Shown here piece after piece: positions 8,059-16,324 of a stretch of 39,071 nucleotides of DNA. Under the pieces are notes generated by a model, which worked only from the letters and a program-made list of their open reading frames with translations, was not told the origin of the DNA and ran no database searches. Origin of the DNA: JANYHF01 sp031367715 (GTDB lineage Bacteria > Pseudomonadota > Alphaproteobacteria > Rhizobiales > Hyphomicrobiaceae); the NCBI GenBank assembly GCA_031367715.1, contig JANLQJ010000179.1, positions 1 through 39,071 on the forward strand, given 5' to 3'. A program made the translations under genes and the position numbers. Position 1 is the stretch's first letter; each line of letters opens with the position of its first letter.

Positions 8059-8925
8059 TCACAGCGCCTTTGGCACGAACCCGCCAAGCGCCGCCCTGAT
8101 CGCAACAGCCTGAGCCGCGTCCCGTTGGCGCTTGGCGGGATTGCGGCTTGGCTGGCTGGCAAGCCAGTCCTTGTGCGCGGCAAAGGCGGCTGGCATTGGC
8201 ACCGCCATGCGCACGGGGCGGCCGCTTTGGCCGATGGCGACGGCCTCCGTTGCCGGGCCGGCCAGAGGCGCCGGCGCGCCCGCATCCTCGGACAGAAAAT
8301 CAACCTCATAACCGTCATTGTTGACGGCAAACTCGCCAAAACGGGGCACAAAAGAGCGGTCGGCTGCGATCAGCGCAGTCATGACGGCTTGGCGGTGGTC
8401 GTTGCTGGCGGACAATTCCAGTCCGTCCCGCCCCCCAATGAGCAGGTCGAAGTCCTGGGTCGCCACGATCCCGGTATCAAACCGGACGCCCGCCATCGCC
8501 TCATAGCCATACATGGCCGTGGTGCCGACAATCCGCAGCCCCGTTCCCATGAGAAAAGCGCGATCAAGAGCATCCATGATGCGAGCCGCAAGATCAGGAA
8601 CGCGCCCAAGCCGATGGGCAACATTGATCCGGTCCATCGCCTCTAAGCGTGCGAGCGTCGCCTTCTTGCGCTTGCGCAGCGTCGCTCGTCCATCGATGAA
8701 GGCGCTGTGAAGCGTCTCGGTGTCCGGCGTCCGGCGGCCAAGCGAGGTTTCGCGACCATCCATTTTCTTGACCAGGTAATCGGCCCCCGAAATGGTCCGC
8801 CAGCGCATCGAACCCGAGTAGTCGCGAGCCAATTCGGCGCGGACCTCGCGATAGGTTGCAAATAGCTGCTGGGCGTCGATCTGCTGGCGCGCCTGGTCGT
8901 TGCTGAGGTTCTGGAAATCGGACAC
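8059..8925 (-). CDS. GSU2403-type nucleotidyltransferase-fold protein
   Basis: A 288-residue protein with a central nucleotidyltransferase-like segment: GTGLRIVGTTAMYGYEAMAG followed by TQDFDLLIGG, the G-[ST] ... D-x-D arrangement of that superfamily. Upstream is a conserved MDGRETSLGRRTPDTE segment that I associate with the family annotated GSU2403 / COG5397. The C-terminal AAFAAHKDWLASQPSRNPAKRQRD resembles the segment following the fold in those proteins. The start is GTG at 8925, seven bases after AAAGGGG; the frame is open to 9003 with an ATG at 8976 as an alternative. Biochemical function is unknown. It sits between the acyl-CoA dehydrogenase and preA on the same strand with gaps of 80-150 bp; functional linkage to either is not evident. 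Confidence 0.7.
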   Translation of the reverse strand: MSDFQNLSNDQARQQIDAQQLFATYREVRAELARDYSGSMRWRTISGADYLVKKMDGRETSLGRRTPDTETLHSAFIDGRATLRKRKKATLARLEAMDRINVAHRLGRVPDLAARIMDALDRAFLMGTGLRIVGTTAMYGYEAMAGVRFDTGIVATQDFDLLIGGRDGLELSASNDHRQAVMTALIAADRSFVPRFGEFAVNNDGYEVDFLSEDAGAPAPLAGPATEAVAIGQSGRPVRMAVPMPAAFAAHKDWLASQPSRNPAKRQRDAAQAVAIRAALGGFVPKAL

Positions 8926-9006
8926 GTTTTCCCCTTTCAATACAATTACTGCATTGAAAGTGGAAAAACAAGACATACGATGCGCAAACTTCGGCCCAGC
9001 CAAAAC

Positions 9007-10314
9007 CTACTCCGCCGCAACCTTACGGGCAGGATTGTTGGGATGGGTGGTCCAGTTGGCTGGCTTGGTCACGATCGGCGCCTTGGTGCGCGGATCGACG
9101 CCCGCAGTCATTTGCACCATGTCGATGCAGTCTTCGACCGGGCAAACCGAAACGCACAGATTGCAGCCAACACATTCGTCATCGATGACCTGGAAACGCC
9201 GCTTGCCGTTCACCATCGCCGTGATGGCCTGATGCGAGGTGTCCTCGCAGACGATGTGGCAGCGCCCGCATTTGATGCACAGATCCTGATTGATGCGGGC
9301 CTTGGTGACGTAGTTGAGATTGAGATACTGCCAGTCGGTGACGTTGGGCACGGCACGGCCGACGAACTGGTCGAGGCTCGTGTAGCCTTTGGAATCCATC
9401 CAGGCACCGAGGCCGGACGTCATCTCCTGCACCACCTTGAAGCCATAGGTCATGGCCGCCGTGCAGACCTGCACATTGCCGGCGCCCAAGGCCATGAACT
9501 CGGCCGCATCGCGCCACGTCGTGATGCCGCCGATGCCGGAAATCGGCAGCCCGCGCGTTGCCGGATCGCGCGCGATCTCGGCCACCATGTTGAGCGCGAT
9601 CGGCTTGACCGCCGGGCCACAATAGCCGCCATGGCTGCCCTTGCCATCGATGCTCGGATTGGGCGAAAACGAGTCGAGATCGACGCTGACGATCGAGGAA
9701 ATGGTGTTGATCAGCGACACCGCATCGGCGCCGCCCTTTTTGGCCGCACGCGCCGGATTACGGACGTCTGAGATATTCGGCGTCAGCTTGACGATCACCG
9801 GCATGCGCGTATGCGCCTTGCACCAGCGCGCCACCATCTCGATGTATTCGGGGACTTGTCCCACGGCCGAGCCCATGCCGCGCTCGCTCATGCCATGCGG
9901 ACAACCGAAGTTGAGTTCCACGCCATCGCAGCCGGTGGTCTCGACACGCTTGAGGATGGCGGACCAGTTGGCCTCCTCGCATGGCACCATCAGCGACACC
10001 ACCAGCGCCCGATCCGGCCAGGCCTTTTTGACGGTGGCGATCTCCTGCAGATTGACCTCCAACGGACGATCCGTGATCAGCTCGATATTGTTGAGGCCGA
10101 TCAGGCGCCGGTCCGGCCCGTGCACATAGCCATAGCGCGGACCGTTGACGTTGACGATGTTGGGGTCCTCGCCGAGCGTCTTCCAGACCACGCCGCCCCA
10201 GCCCGCCTTGAAGGCGCGCACCACATTGTATTCCTTGTCGGTCGGCGGCGCCGAGGCCAACCAGAACGGATTGGGTGATTTGATGCCGACGAATGTGGAT
10301 CTGAGGTCAGCCAT
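9007..10314 (-). CDS. preA: NAD-dependent dihydropyrimidine dehydrogenase subunit PreA
   Basis: A 435-residue FMN and iron-sulfur subunit of the bacterial dihydropyrimidine dehydrogenase, which interconverts uracil or thymine and the 5,6-dihydropyrimidine with NAD(H). The N-terminal dihydroorotate-dehydrogenase-like barrel starts with MADLRSTFVGIKSPNPFWLA and contains GWGGVVWKTLG, ELNFGCPHGMSERGMGSAVG (active-site cysteine region) and VIVKLTPNISDV. Near the C terminus two 4Fe-4S motifs are complete: CIKCGRCHIVCE and CVGCNLCVSVCP. The start ATG at 10314 has GGAG seven bases upstream. It follows preT by about 108 bp on the same strand; the two subunits form the PreAT complex. Reductive pyrimidine catabolism is the likely role. 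Confidence 0.93.
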   Translation of the reverse strand: MADLRSTFVGIKSPNPFWLASAPPTDKEYNVVRAFKAGWGGVVWKTLGEDPNIVNVNGPRYGYVHGPDRRLIGLNNIELITDRPLEVNLQEIATVKKAWPDRALVVSLMVPCEEANWSAILKRVETTGCDGVELNFGCPHGMSERGMGSAVGQVPEYIEMVARWCKAHTRMPVIVKLTPNISDVRNPARAAKKGGADAVSLINTISSIVSVDLDSFSPNPSIDGKGSHGGYCGPAVKPIALNMVAEIARDPATRGLPISGIGGITTWRDAAEFMALGAGNVQVCTAAMTYGFKVVQEMTSGLGAWMDSKGYTSLDQFVGRAVPNVTDWQYLNLNYVTKARINQDLCIKCGRCHIVCEDTSHQAITAMVNGKRRFQVIDDECVGCNLCVSVCPVEDCIDMVQMTAGVDPRTKAPIVTKPANWTTHPNNPARKVAAE

Positions 10315-10422
10315 GGTGAGTCTCCGTATTCAGGGTGGAGCGAGCGCCGCAGGCTGACTTCGCCCTATGGGAGAAGGTGATGGGTCCGTAGGCCTGGCGA
10401 ATTGGATCAGCAGTATCTCGCA

Positions 10423-11754
10423 TCATTTTTCACCGCTCAATTCCCGATGCATCGACTCCGCCGCCTGCTTGCCGTCCTCGACGGCGGAGACGGTGAGGTC
10501 CTTGCCGCCGACGATGCAGTCGCCGCCGGCCCAGATCTTGGCGCTAGCCGTGCGCCTCTCGCTGTCGACGCGGATGCGGCCGGCTTGGGTAGCGACCAGC
10601 CCCTCCAGCGGATCGCCAACAAAGGTCTGGCCGATGGCCTTGAAGACCATGTCGGCCTCGAAGCGCACCTTTTCGGTCGAACCGTTCGTATACGCGCATT
10701 CTATCCCCGAGACGCGCCCGCCCGCGGACAGAATCTGCGTCGGCTTCAGCCAATGCTTGATGCGCACGCCATTGGTCTGCGCCAGATCCTGCTCGTAGGC
10801 ACTCGCCTTCATGTGCTCCTTGCCGCGACGATAGACGATAGTCACGTCCTCAGCGCCGAGCAGCTTGGATTGCACCGCGACGTCGATCGCCGTCATGCCG
10901 CCGCCGATCACAACCACATGTCGCCCAACCGGCAGCGTCGACAGATCCTCGGCCTGCCGCAGTTCGCCGATGTACTTGATCGCGTCCTCGACGCCCGGCA
11001 GCTCCTCGCCCGGTACGCCGAGGCCGTTGACGCCGGCCAGCCCGACAGCGAGAAACACCGCATCGAAATCTCGGGCCAGATCACTGAGTTTCAAATCGCG
11101 CCCGAGCGCCTTGCCATTTTCGATCCTGATCCCGCCCACGGCGAGAATGAACGCGATCTCGCGCTGCGCGAAGTCGTCAACTGTCTTGTACGCCGCGATC
11201 CCAAACTCGTTCAGCCCGCCTGACTTCGGCCGCGCTTCGAAAATTGTCGCCTCGTGCCCATGCAGCGCCAGCCGGTGCGCGCAGGCCAATCCCGCTGGCC
11301 CTGAGCCGATCACGGCGATGCGCTTGCCCGTCGGCGCGGCGCGCGAAAACGGCTGTTCGCCCGCCGCCAGCAACGCATCGGTGGCAAAGCGCTGCAAATT
11401 CCCGATCTTGACCGGCTTGCCTTCCGCCGCCTCACGCACGCAGGCCTGCTCGCACAGCGTTTCGGTCGGACAGACGCGCGCGCACATGCCGCCCAGAATG
11501 TTGGCGTCGAAAATTGTCTTGGCCGCGCCCTTGGCGTTGCTGGCCGAGATCTGCCGGATGAACAGCGGGATATCGATCCCGGTCGGGCAGGCCGTGATGC
11601 AGGGCGCATCGAAACAGAAATAGCAGCGATCGGCCTCGACCGCGGCTTCGTGCTTGGACAGCGGTGAGTGCAGATCGGCAAAGTTGGTCGCGTACTGCTC
11701 CTTGGGCAGAATCCCGGCCGTGATGCCGGATCCGTGTCCGCTTGCTGGCGTCAT
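10423..11754 (-). CDS. preT: Dihydropyrimidine dehydrogenase subunit PreT (GltD-like)
   Basis: A 443-residue flavin- and iron-sulfur-containing NAD(P)-dependent oxidoreductase, the partner of PreA. The N-terminal cysteine clusters CYFCFDAPCITACPTGIDIP and GGMCARVCPTETLCEQAC match the GltD-type 4Fe-4S domain. An FAD-binding Rossmann motif IAVIGSGPAGLACAHRLAL and an NAD(P)-binding motif VVVIGGGMTAIDVAVQ follow, with WAGGDC near the end. Length is normal. The start ATG at 11754 has GGGAG nine bases upstream. It is the first gene before preA and divergent from the solute-binding-protein gene across a 214-bp intergenic region in which I could not identify a convincing promoter. Electrons from NAD(P)H would pass through PreT to PreA. 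Confidence 0.92.
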   Translation of the reverse strand: MTPASGHGSGITAGILPKEQYATNFADLHSPLSKHEAAVEADRCYFCFDAPCITACPTGIDIPLFIRQISASNAKGAAKTIFDANILGGMCARVCPTETLCEQACVREAAEGKPVKIGNLQRFATDALLAAGEQPFSRAAPTGKRIAVIGSGPAGLACAHRLALHGHEATIFEARPKSGGLNEFGIAAYKTVDDFAQREIAFILAVGGIRIENGKALGRDLKLSDLARDFDAVFLAVGLAGVNGLGVPGEELPGVEDAIKYIGELRQAEDLSTLPVGRHVVVIGGGMTAIDVAVQSKLLGAEDVTIVYRRGKEHMKASAYEQDLAQTNGVRIKHWLKPTQILSAGGRVSGIECAYTNGSTEKVRFEADMVFKAIGQTFVGDPLEGLVATQAGRIRVDSERRTASAKIWAGGDCIVGGKDLTVSAVEDGKQAAESMHRELSGEK

Positions 11755-11968
11755 TCCATCGCGCTCCCTGAGGTCGCCAAAATCCTAGAGTGGCGCAAAT
11801 CACACTTCGCGGTCAAATGCCGACATGCGGCGCCATTGGCGGCGCTGAATTCCGACTATCCGAACTTATGTCGCATTCACAAGCGACCTATTGCCAGCGT
11901 CGCACATTGCGCTTGGCGGCTGATCTTGTAATCTCCGCCGCAATTGCTGCCCGCCCTAGGAGAAGGCC

Positions 11969-13585
11969 ATGTCTGACACAGACCGCATCGCTTGGATGAA
12001 GCGCCAAGCCGCCCTGGGTGGCTTGAACCGGCGCGAGTTCATCCAAATCGGTCTGGCGGCCGGACTCTCCATCGCTTCGGCGGGGGAATTGTTTGCCGCC
12101 ACCAAGACGCCGCCAACGCCACCGCCGCCCCCAACGCCTAAACGCGGCGGCAGTTTCAAGATGGCAACGGCCTCGGGCGGCGCCAAGGATGCGCTCGATC
12201 CGGCGACCTGGAGCAACGATTTCATGGCCGATGTGGGCCAGATCACTGGCAACGCGCTGGTCTCGATCGATGCCCGCAATGTACCGCAGCCCGATCTCGC
12301 CGAGGCCTTCGAGCCATCGGAGGGGGGCAAGAAATGGGTGTTCAAGCTCCGGCAGGGCGTCACCTTCCACAACGGCAAGACGCTGACCGCCGACGATGTG
12401 GTGGCGACCTACAACTACCATCGCGACAAGAAGAACAAGTCCGCGGCCCGTTCGGCCCTCAGTGGGCTGACGGACGTGAAGGCCGATGGCGCCAATATGG
12501 TCGTTTTCACACTGGCTGAATCACATGCCGATTTTCCCTATGTCACCAGCGAAATGCACTTGCCGATCTACGCCGCCAAGGATGGCGCTATCGATGTGGC
12601 GACCAGCGCCGGCACCGGCCCGTATGTGATGGACGAGTTCAAGCCGGGCGTTAAGTTCAGTGCCCATCGCAATCCCAACTACCATCGTTCGGATGCCGCC
12701 TGGTTCGACGCGGTCGAGCTGCAGGTGATCGCCGAGGCCGCCAAGCGCCACGATGCGCTGCTGTCGGGTGCGGTGCATTATATCGACAAGGTCGATGTTC
12801 GCAGGGTCAACGACCTGAAGCGCAACCGCGCCGTCAAGATCACCGACGTGCCCGGCTTCGACCACTATGTGGCGCCAATGAACTGCCAGATGAAGCCGTT
12901 CGACGATGTGCATGTGCGCCAGGCCATCAAATGGGCGATCAACCGCGATGATCTGATCCGGCGCGTACTGGGCGGCTACGGCACGGCGGGTAATGACGTG
13001 CCGCTGTCACCGAACATGCGCTACGCCAATTCGCCCGAGCCGAAATACCATTACGATCCGGACAAGGCGAAAGCATTCCTGCGGGTCGCTGGCTACAACA
13101 AGCTGCGGCTGGATCTGTCAGTCAGCGAAGCCGCCTTCCCTGGCGCGACCGACGCTGCCGCGCTCATCAAGGCCTCGGCCCGCCGCGCCAACATCGACAT
13201 CAATGTCATCAATGAGCCGGCCGAGAGCTATCTCGACCTGGTCTGGATGAAGAAGCCCTGGTGCATGTCCTATTGGAACGGCCGCGCCACCGCCGACTGG
13301 ATGTTGACGACAGCCTATTCGGATGACACGCCGTGGAACGACAGCGCCTGGAAATATCCCAAATTCAACGATTTGCTGAAGTCGGCGCGAGCCGAAATGA
13401 ACGATGCCAAGCGGTCCGAGAAGTACGCCGAGATGCAGCAGATTTTGCATGACGACGGCGGCGCGCTGGTACTGATGTTCGAGAACTACGTGGCGGCGCA
13501 CTCGACCAAGCTGGCGCATGGCGACCTCAACAGCAATGCCGACCACGACGGCGGGCAGGTGTTCCAGCGTTGGTGGATGGTGTAA
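11969..13585 (+). CDS. Tat-exported family-5 ABC transporter substrate-binding protein
   Basis: A 538-residue periplasmic solute-binding protein of the SBP_bac_5 (peptide/nickel) family. The N terminus has a twin-arginine signal: NRREFIQIGLAAGLSIASA with RR at residues 21-22, followed by a Pro-rich linker. The mature protein has family hallmarks KRGGSFKMATASGG, PDLAEAFEPSEGGKKWVFKL, QGVTFHNGKTLTADDVVATY and VRQAIKWAINRDDLIRRVLG. The start ATG at 11969 has AGGAG six bases upstream. No permease or ATPase gene is adjacent, so it is an orphan component. Divergence from preTA suggests, but does not show, a role in uptake linked to pyrimidine or amide catabolism. The stop TAA (13583-13585) is the first trinucleotide of a repeat element. 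Confidence 0.88.
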   Translation: MSDTDRIAWMKRQAALGGLNRREFIQIGLAAGLSIASAGELFAATKTPPTPPPPPTPKRGGSFKMATASGGAKDALDPATWSNDFMADVGQITGNALVSIDARNVPQPDLAEAFEPSEGGKKWVFKLRQGVTFHNGKTLTADDVVATYNYHRDKKNKSAARSALSGLTDVKADGANMVVFTLAESHADFPYVTSEMHLPIYAAKDGAIDVATSAGTGPYVMDEFKPGVKFSAHRNPNYHRSDAAWFDAVELQVIAEAAKRHDALLSGAVHYIDKVDVRRVNDLKRNRAVKITDVPGFDHYVAPMNCQMKPFDDVHVRQAIKWAINRDDLIRRVLGGYGTAGNDVPLSPNMRYANSPEPKYHYDPDKAKAFLRVAGYNKLRLDLSVSEAAFPGATDAAALIKASARRANIDINVINEPAESYLDLVWMKKPWCMSYWNGRATADWMLTTAYSDDTPWNDSAWKYPKFNDLLKSARAEMNDAKRSEKYAEMQQILHDDGGALVLMFENYVAAHSTKLAHGDLNSNADHDGGQVFQRWWMV

Positions 13586-13760
13586 TACTGATCAACTTAT
13601 GGTTTGACTCGTGCTCGCAAGCGTACGGGCGCACAGCAGTGCGCCCGTCCAAGAGCTTGCCGCGCAGCTAGACGGGCGCACTGCTGTGCGCCCCTACGCC
13701 ATGACCTCTGTCACGAACCTTCAGAGAGACAGGTCAAACCATAAGTTGGATGGTATAATA
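13583..13760. repeat. Intergenic TIR element, complete copy 3 of 3
   Basis: A 178-bp copy of the element at 4715-4880. The left end TAATACTGATCAACTTATGG and the reverse complement of the right end (TATTATACCATCCAACTTAT) are inverted repeats sharing CAACTTATGGTTTGAC. Internally a strong hairpin ACGGGCGCAC-AGCA-GTGCGCCCGT (about 13624-13649) is followed by the loop CCAAGAGCTTGCCGCGCAGC and a second GACGGGCGCACTGCTGTGCG arm. The first three bases are the stop codon of the upstream solute-binding-protein gene. The rest of the gap to 13978 holds a CCCTCCC/GGGAGAGGG repeat (13834-13855), a GAGGC/GCCTC mini-hairpin (13891-13905) and a terminator. No gene is supported there. Confidence 0.8.
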
Positions 13761-13914
13761 CTGAACAACAGACGTTCTGACCCGCAGCTGTTTCAAATCC
13801 AAAACGTCTGCATTCAGATCTCCCCCACCCCGACCCTCCCCCTTGAGGGAGAGGGCCAGGGCGGGAAGTCCGGAAGGCTCTGTCGTGGCTGAGGCTTACT
13901 GCCTCGGAATTGCA

Positions 13915-13944
13915 AAACGCCCGCTCCTCACGGAGCGGGCGTTT
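13915..13944. terminator. Strong terminator hairpin downstream of the DEAD-box helicase
   Basis: CGCCCGCTCC (13918-13927) and GGAGCGGGCG (13932-13941) form a perfect 10-bp GC stem with loop TCAC, extended by AAA/TTT to 13 bp. On the minus strand the stem is followed by TTTTGC, about 35 bp after the helicase stop. It is symmetric enough to act in both directions. Confidence 0.75.
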
Positions 13945-13978
13945 GTGTTGGCAAGACAGTCAACGACGTTCGCGACGT

Positions 13979-15688
13979 TTACCGATCGTCGGCACGCACA
14001 TGTGCGTGCCGGGCATCGCCAGCGGGACGTGCCTTGTGGGCACCATCTTTGCGCGGCTCGGCCGGACGACGCAGGAACGGAACATTCGACAGGTCCCCGG
14101 CCGGAGCCGACGGCGCTGTCTTGCGATCAGAACCATGGCCGGAAACATGAGCCGCGCCGCGTGTGCTGTCGGCGCGGCCACGATGGCCGGCCTCGCCTTG
14201 CGGACGCCGCTCGCCGCCAGGAGAACGGTGACGCTCAGCAGCCGGACGGCCGCTCGACGGCTGACTGGGACGGGCACTGGCCGGACGCGAACGCGGCGCC
14301 TCGGTACGCTCGGCGCGGCCCGGAGCCTCAGGCCGATCCGGACGGTTCTCGGCTCGCCACTCGGGACGCGGTGCGCGATCTTCGGGACGCGTGCGGGCCT
14401 CGGCCGGACGGCCCTGGCCACGGCCACGGCTCGGCTCGCGAGCACCTTCAGACGCGCCACGGCGCGACGGTCCGCCCGGACGACCGCGGCCGGCACCCGG
14501 ACGGGCGCCACGCGGCTCCCGATCGGCCGGCATCGGTGTCTTGTCGGCCGAAAGTGCCGCATCGTTGCGGCGATCCTCGGACGTGATCTGCTGGCGGGTC
14601 AGGCGCTCGATGTCGCGCAGTTGGCCGCGCTCGCCGCTATCGACCAGCGAGATGGCCTGGCCAGTGGCACCCGCGCGGGCCGTGCGGCCGATGCGATGCA
14701 CGTAGCTTTCGGGCACATCCGGCAGCTCGAAATTGATGACGTGGCTAACCAGATCGACGTCAATACCGCGAGCCGCGATGTCGGTGGCGACCAGCACGCG
14801 GATGCGCGCCTGCTTGAAGGCATAGAGGGCCTGCTCGCGCTGGTTCTGGCTCTTGTTGCCGTGAATGGCGGCAACTTCAATGCCGGATGCCTCAAGATGG
14901 GCGGCAACCTTGTCGGCGCCGCGCTTGGTGCGCGTGAAGACCAGGGTACGGGTCAGCTCGGGGTCCTTGAACAGATCGACCAGGAGAGCGCGCTTCTTGT
15001 TGGCTTCGATGTGGATGACGCTCTGTTTGACGCGCTCGACAGTCGTGGCCGCCGGCGCCACCGATACCTTCTGCGGATCGCGCAACAGTTCGCCAGCGAG
15101 CTTGCCGATTTCGGCCGGCATGGTGGCCGAGAAGAACAGGTTCTGGCGCTTGGTGGACAACTTGGCCACGATGCGCCGGATCGGCGGCAGGAAGCCGAGA
15201 TCGAGCATCTGGTCGGCTTCGTCGAGCACGAATACCTCGGTGCTGCGAAGGTCAACATTACCCTGCTGCATATGATCGAGCAGGCGGCCGGGTGTGGCCA
15301 CCAGCACGTCGACACCGCGCGCCAGCATATTGCGCTGCGGGCCCTGTGCGACGCCGCCGTAGACGATACCGACGGTGACGCCGACATGGCGTCCATAGGT
15401 CTTGAAGCTTTCGGCGATCTGGCTGGCGAGCTCACGGGTCGGGCTGAGCACCAGCACGCGTGTGCCCTTGCGGATGACAGGGAGCTTGTCGGCGGCCAGA
15501 CGGTTGAGGATGGGAAGGGCGAAGGCCGCGGTCTTGCCAGTGCCGGTTTGGGCGATGCCGAGCAGATCGGCGCCACTGAGAACGATCGGGATGGCCTTGG
15601 CCTGGATCGGGGTAGGTATATCGTAGCCCTCTTCGGTGAGGGTCTTCAAAAGGTTCGGCGCTAGGCCAAGATCAGAAAAATTTGTCAA
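13979..15688 (-). CDS. DEAD-box ATP-dependent RNA helicase, RhlE type
   Basis: A 569-residue RNA helicase that remodels RNA structure, typically in ribosome assembly or cold adaptation. All core motifs are present: Q motif (GYDIPTPIQAKAIP), motif I AQTGTGKT, PTRELASQI, TPGRLLDH, DEAD as VLDEADQMLD, SAT as FFSATMP, then LVFTRTKRGAD, ATDIAARGID and HRIGRTAR. After the core is a tail of about 180 residues rich in Arg, Gly, Pro and Glu, as in RhlE-type proteins that use a basic disordered tail to bind RNA. The start is TTG at 15688 (M-TNFSDLGL), where family similarity begins. The frame is open to 15829, but that stretch looks like leader. The 5' region to about 15980 contains no gene and may be a long leader. 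Confidence 0.9.
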   Translation of the reverse strand: MTNFSDLGLAPNLLKTLTEEGYDIPTPIQAKAIPIVLSGADLLGIAQTGTGKTAAFALPILNRLAADKLPVIRKGTRVLVLSPTRELASQIAESFKTYGRHVGVTVGIVYGGVAQGPQRNMLARGVDVLVATPGRLLDHMQQGNVDLRSTEVFVLDEADQMLDLGFLPPIRRIVAKLSTKRQNLFFSATMPAEIGKLAGELLRDPQKVSVAPAATTVERVKQSVIHIEANKKRALLVDLFKDPELTRTLVFTRTKRGADKVAAHLEASGIEVAAIHGNKSQNQREQALYAFKQARIRVLVATDIAARGIDVDLVSHVINFELPDVPESYVHRIGRTARAGATGQAISLVDSGERGQLRDIERLTRQQITSEDRRNDAALSADKTPMPADREPRGARPGAGRGRPGGPSRRGASEGAREPSRGRGQGRPAEARTRPEDRAPRPEWRAENRPDRPEAPGRAERTEAPRSRPASARPSQPSSGRPAAERHRSPGGERRPQGEAGHRGRADSTRGAAHVSGHGSDRKTAPSAPAGDLSNVPFLRRPAEPRKDGAHKARPAGDARHAHVRADDR

Positions 15689-15982
15689 TGTCAGTGCTTT
15701 CTGGTGTGAGCACGCGTCACAACGGATGCGGGGCCACAACGGGCTCACGCAAACCGCACACACGGCTCGTCGTTGAGACGGCCCCGCGTGTCCTGGGCAA
15801 TCGGTTGGGAAGTCGTTCAGGGCGCTCAACAGAGAGGACGAATTGGGTTGGAAACCCGTAACCTGTCCCTACACGCGGCTGGAGCACCGGAAATCGTTCA
15901 TCCGAACGATGGATAGGTGTATGACGTTGTGCAGCGCACAAGTCAAGCGGGGAATTTTGTGCGATGCAACATGGTGGTGACC

Positions 15983-16324
15983 TCATACGTGCGGAAAGAG
16001 CCCGCGAGCCACAATTCCTACCAAACCAAGGGCACTGACGGCGGTGCTTCCAACGATTAATGCCAACGAGGTCGGATCGAGCTGAAAGCTCCCGAGTTTG
16101 AAACCATGCATCAAAATGATCGCAAGTGCCGCGACGGAATATCCAACCAGATATCGGTACACCCACACAGAATATTTTTCCCTGAGCGAGCGCGTGTGAA
16201 TTTCAGTTTTGACAAATTCGCCTTTTAGTGCAGCGTTGGCGAGTCTATCTCTGTCGTCCTCTTCCGATATATTCTCAACTAACTTCTTCGCATCGGCCAA
16301 ACTCGGCTTTTTCGAATTTGGCAC
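15983..16324 (-). CDS. Small two-helix membrane protein, putative Panacea-associated toxin
   Basis: A 113-residue protein with a charged soluble N-terminal half (residues 1-50, many K, E, D) and two predicted membrane helices at about 53-73 (VWVYRYLVGYSVAALAIILM) and 85-107 (TSLALIVGSTAVSALGLVGI). The start is GTG at 16324, inside the 3' end of the Panacea-domain gene (46-bp overlap), with no good ribosome-binding site, which suggests translational coupling. Known biology: Panacea-domain antitoxins neutralise many unrelated toxins, some of them small membrane proteins. Assignment as the toxin is inference from size, topology and overlap. Base composition is visibly more AT-rich than the neighbours, which fits horizontal transfer. 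Confidence 0.6.
   Translation of the reverse strand: MPNSKKPSLADAKKLVENISEEDDRDRLANAALKGEFVKTEIHTRSLREKYSVWVYRYLVGYSVAALAIILMHGFKLGSFQLDPTSLALIVGSTAVSALGLVGIVARGLFPHV

Noticed and set aside
13910..15664. A 584-codon plus-strand frame opposite the DEAD-box helicase.
   Set aside because: The minus strand carries all helicase motifs; the plus frame starts inside the terminator region.
15689..15829. An N-terminal extension of the helicase with paired cysteines (CAVC, CDAC) suggesting a metal site.
   Set aside because: Family similarity begins at the TTG at 15688, and the extension is simply open high-GC leader without a ribosome-binding site.
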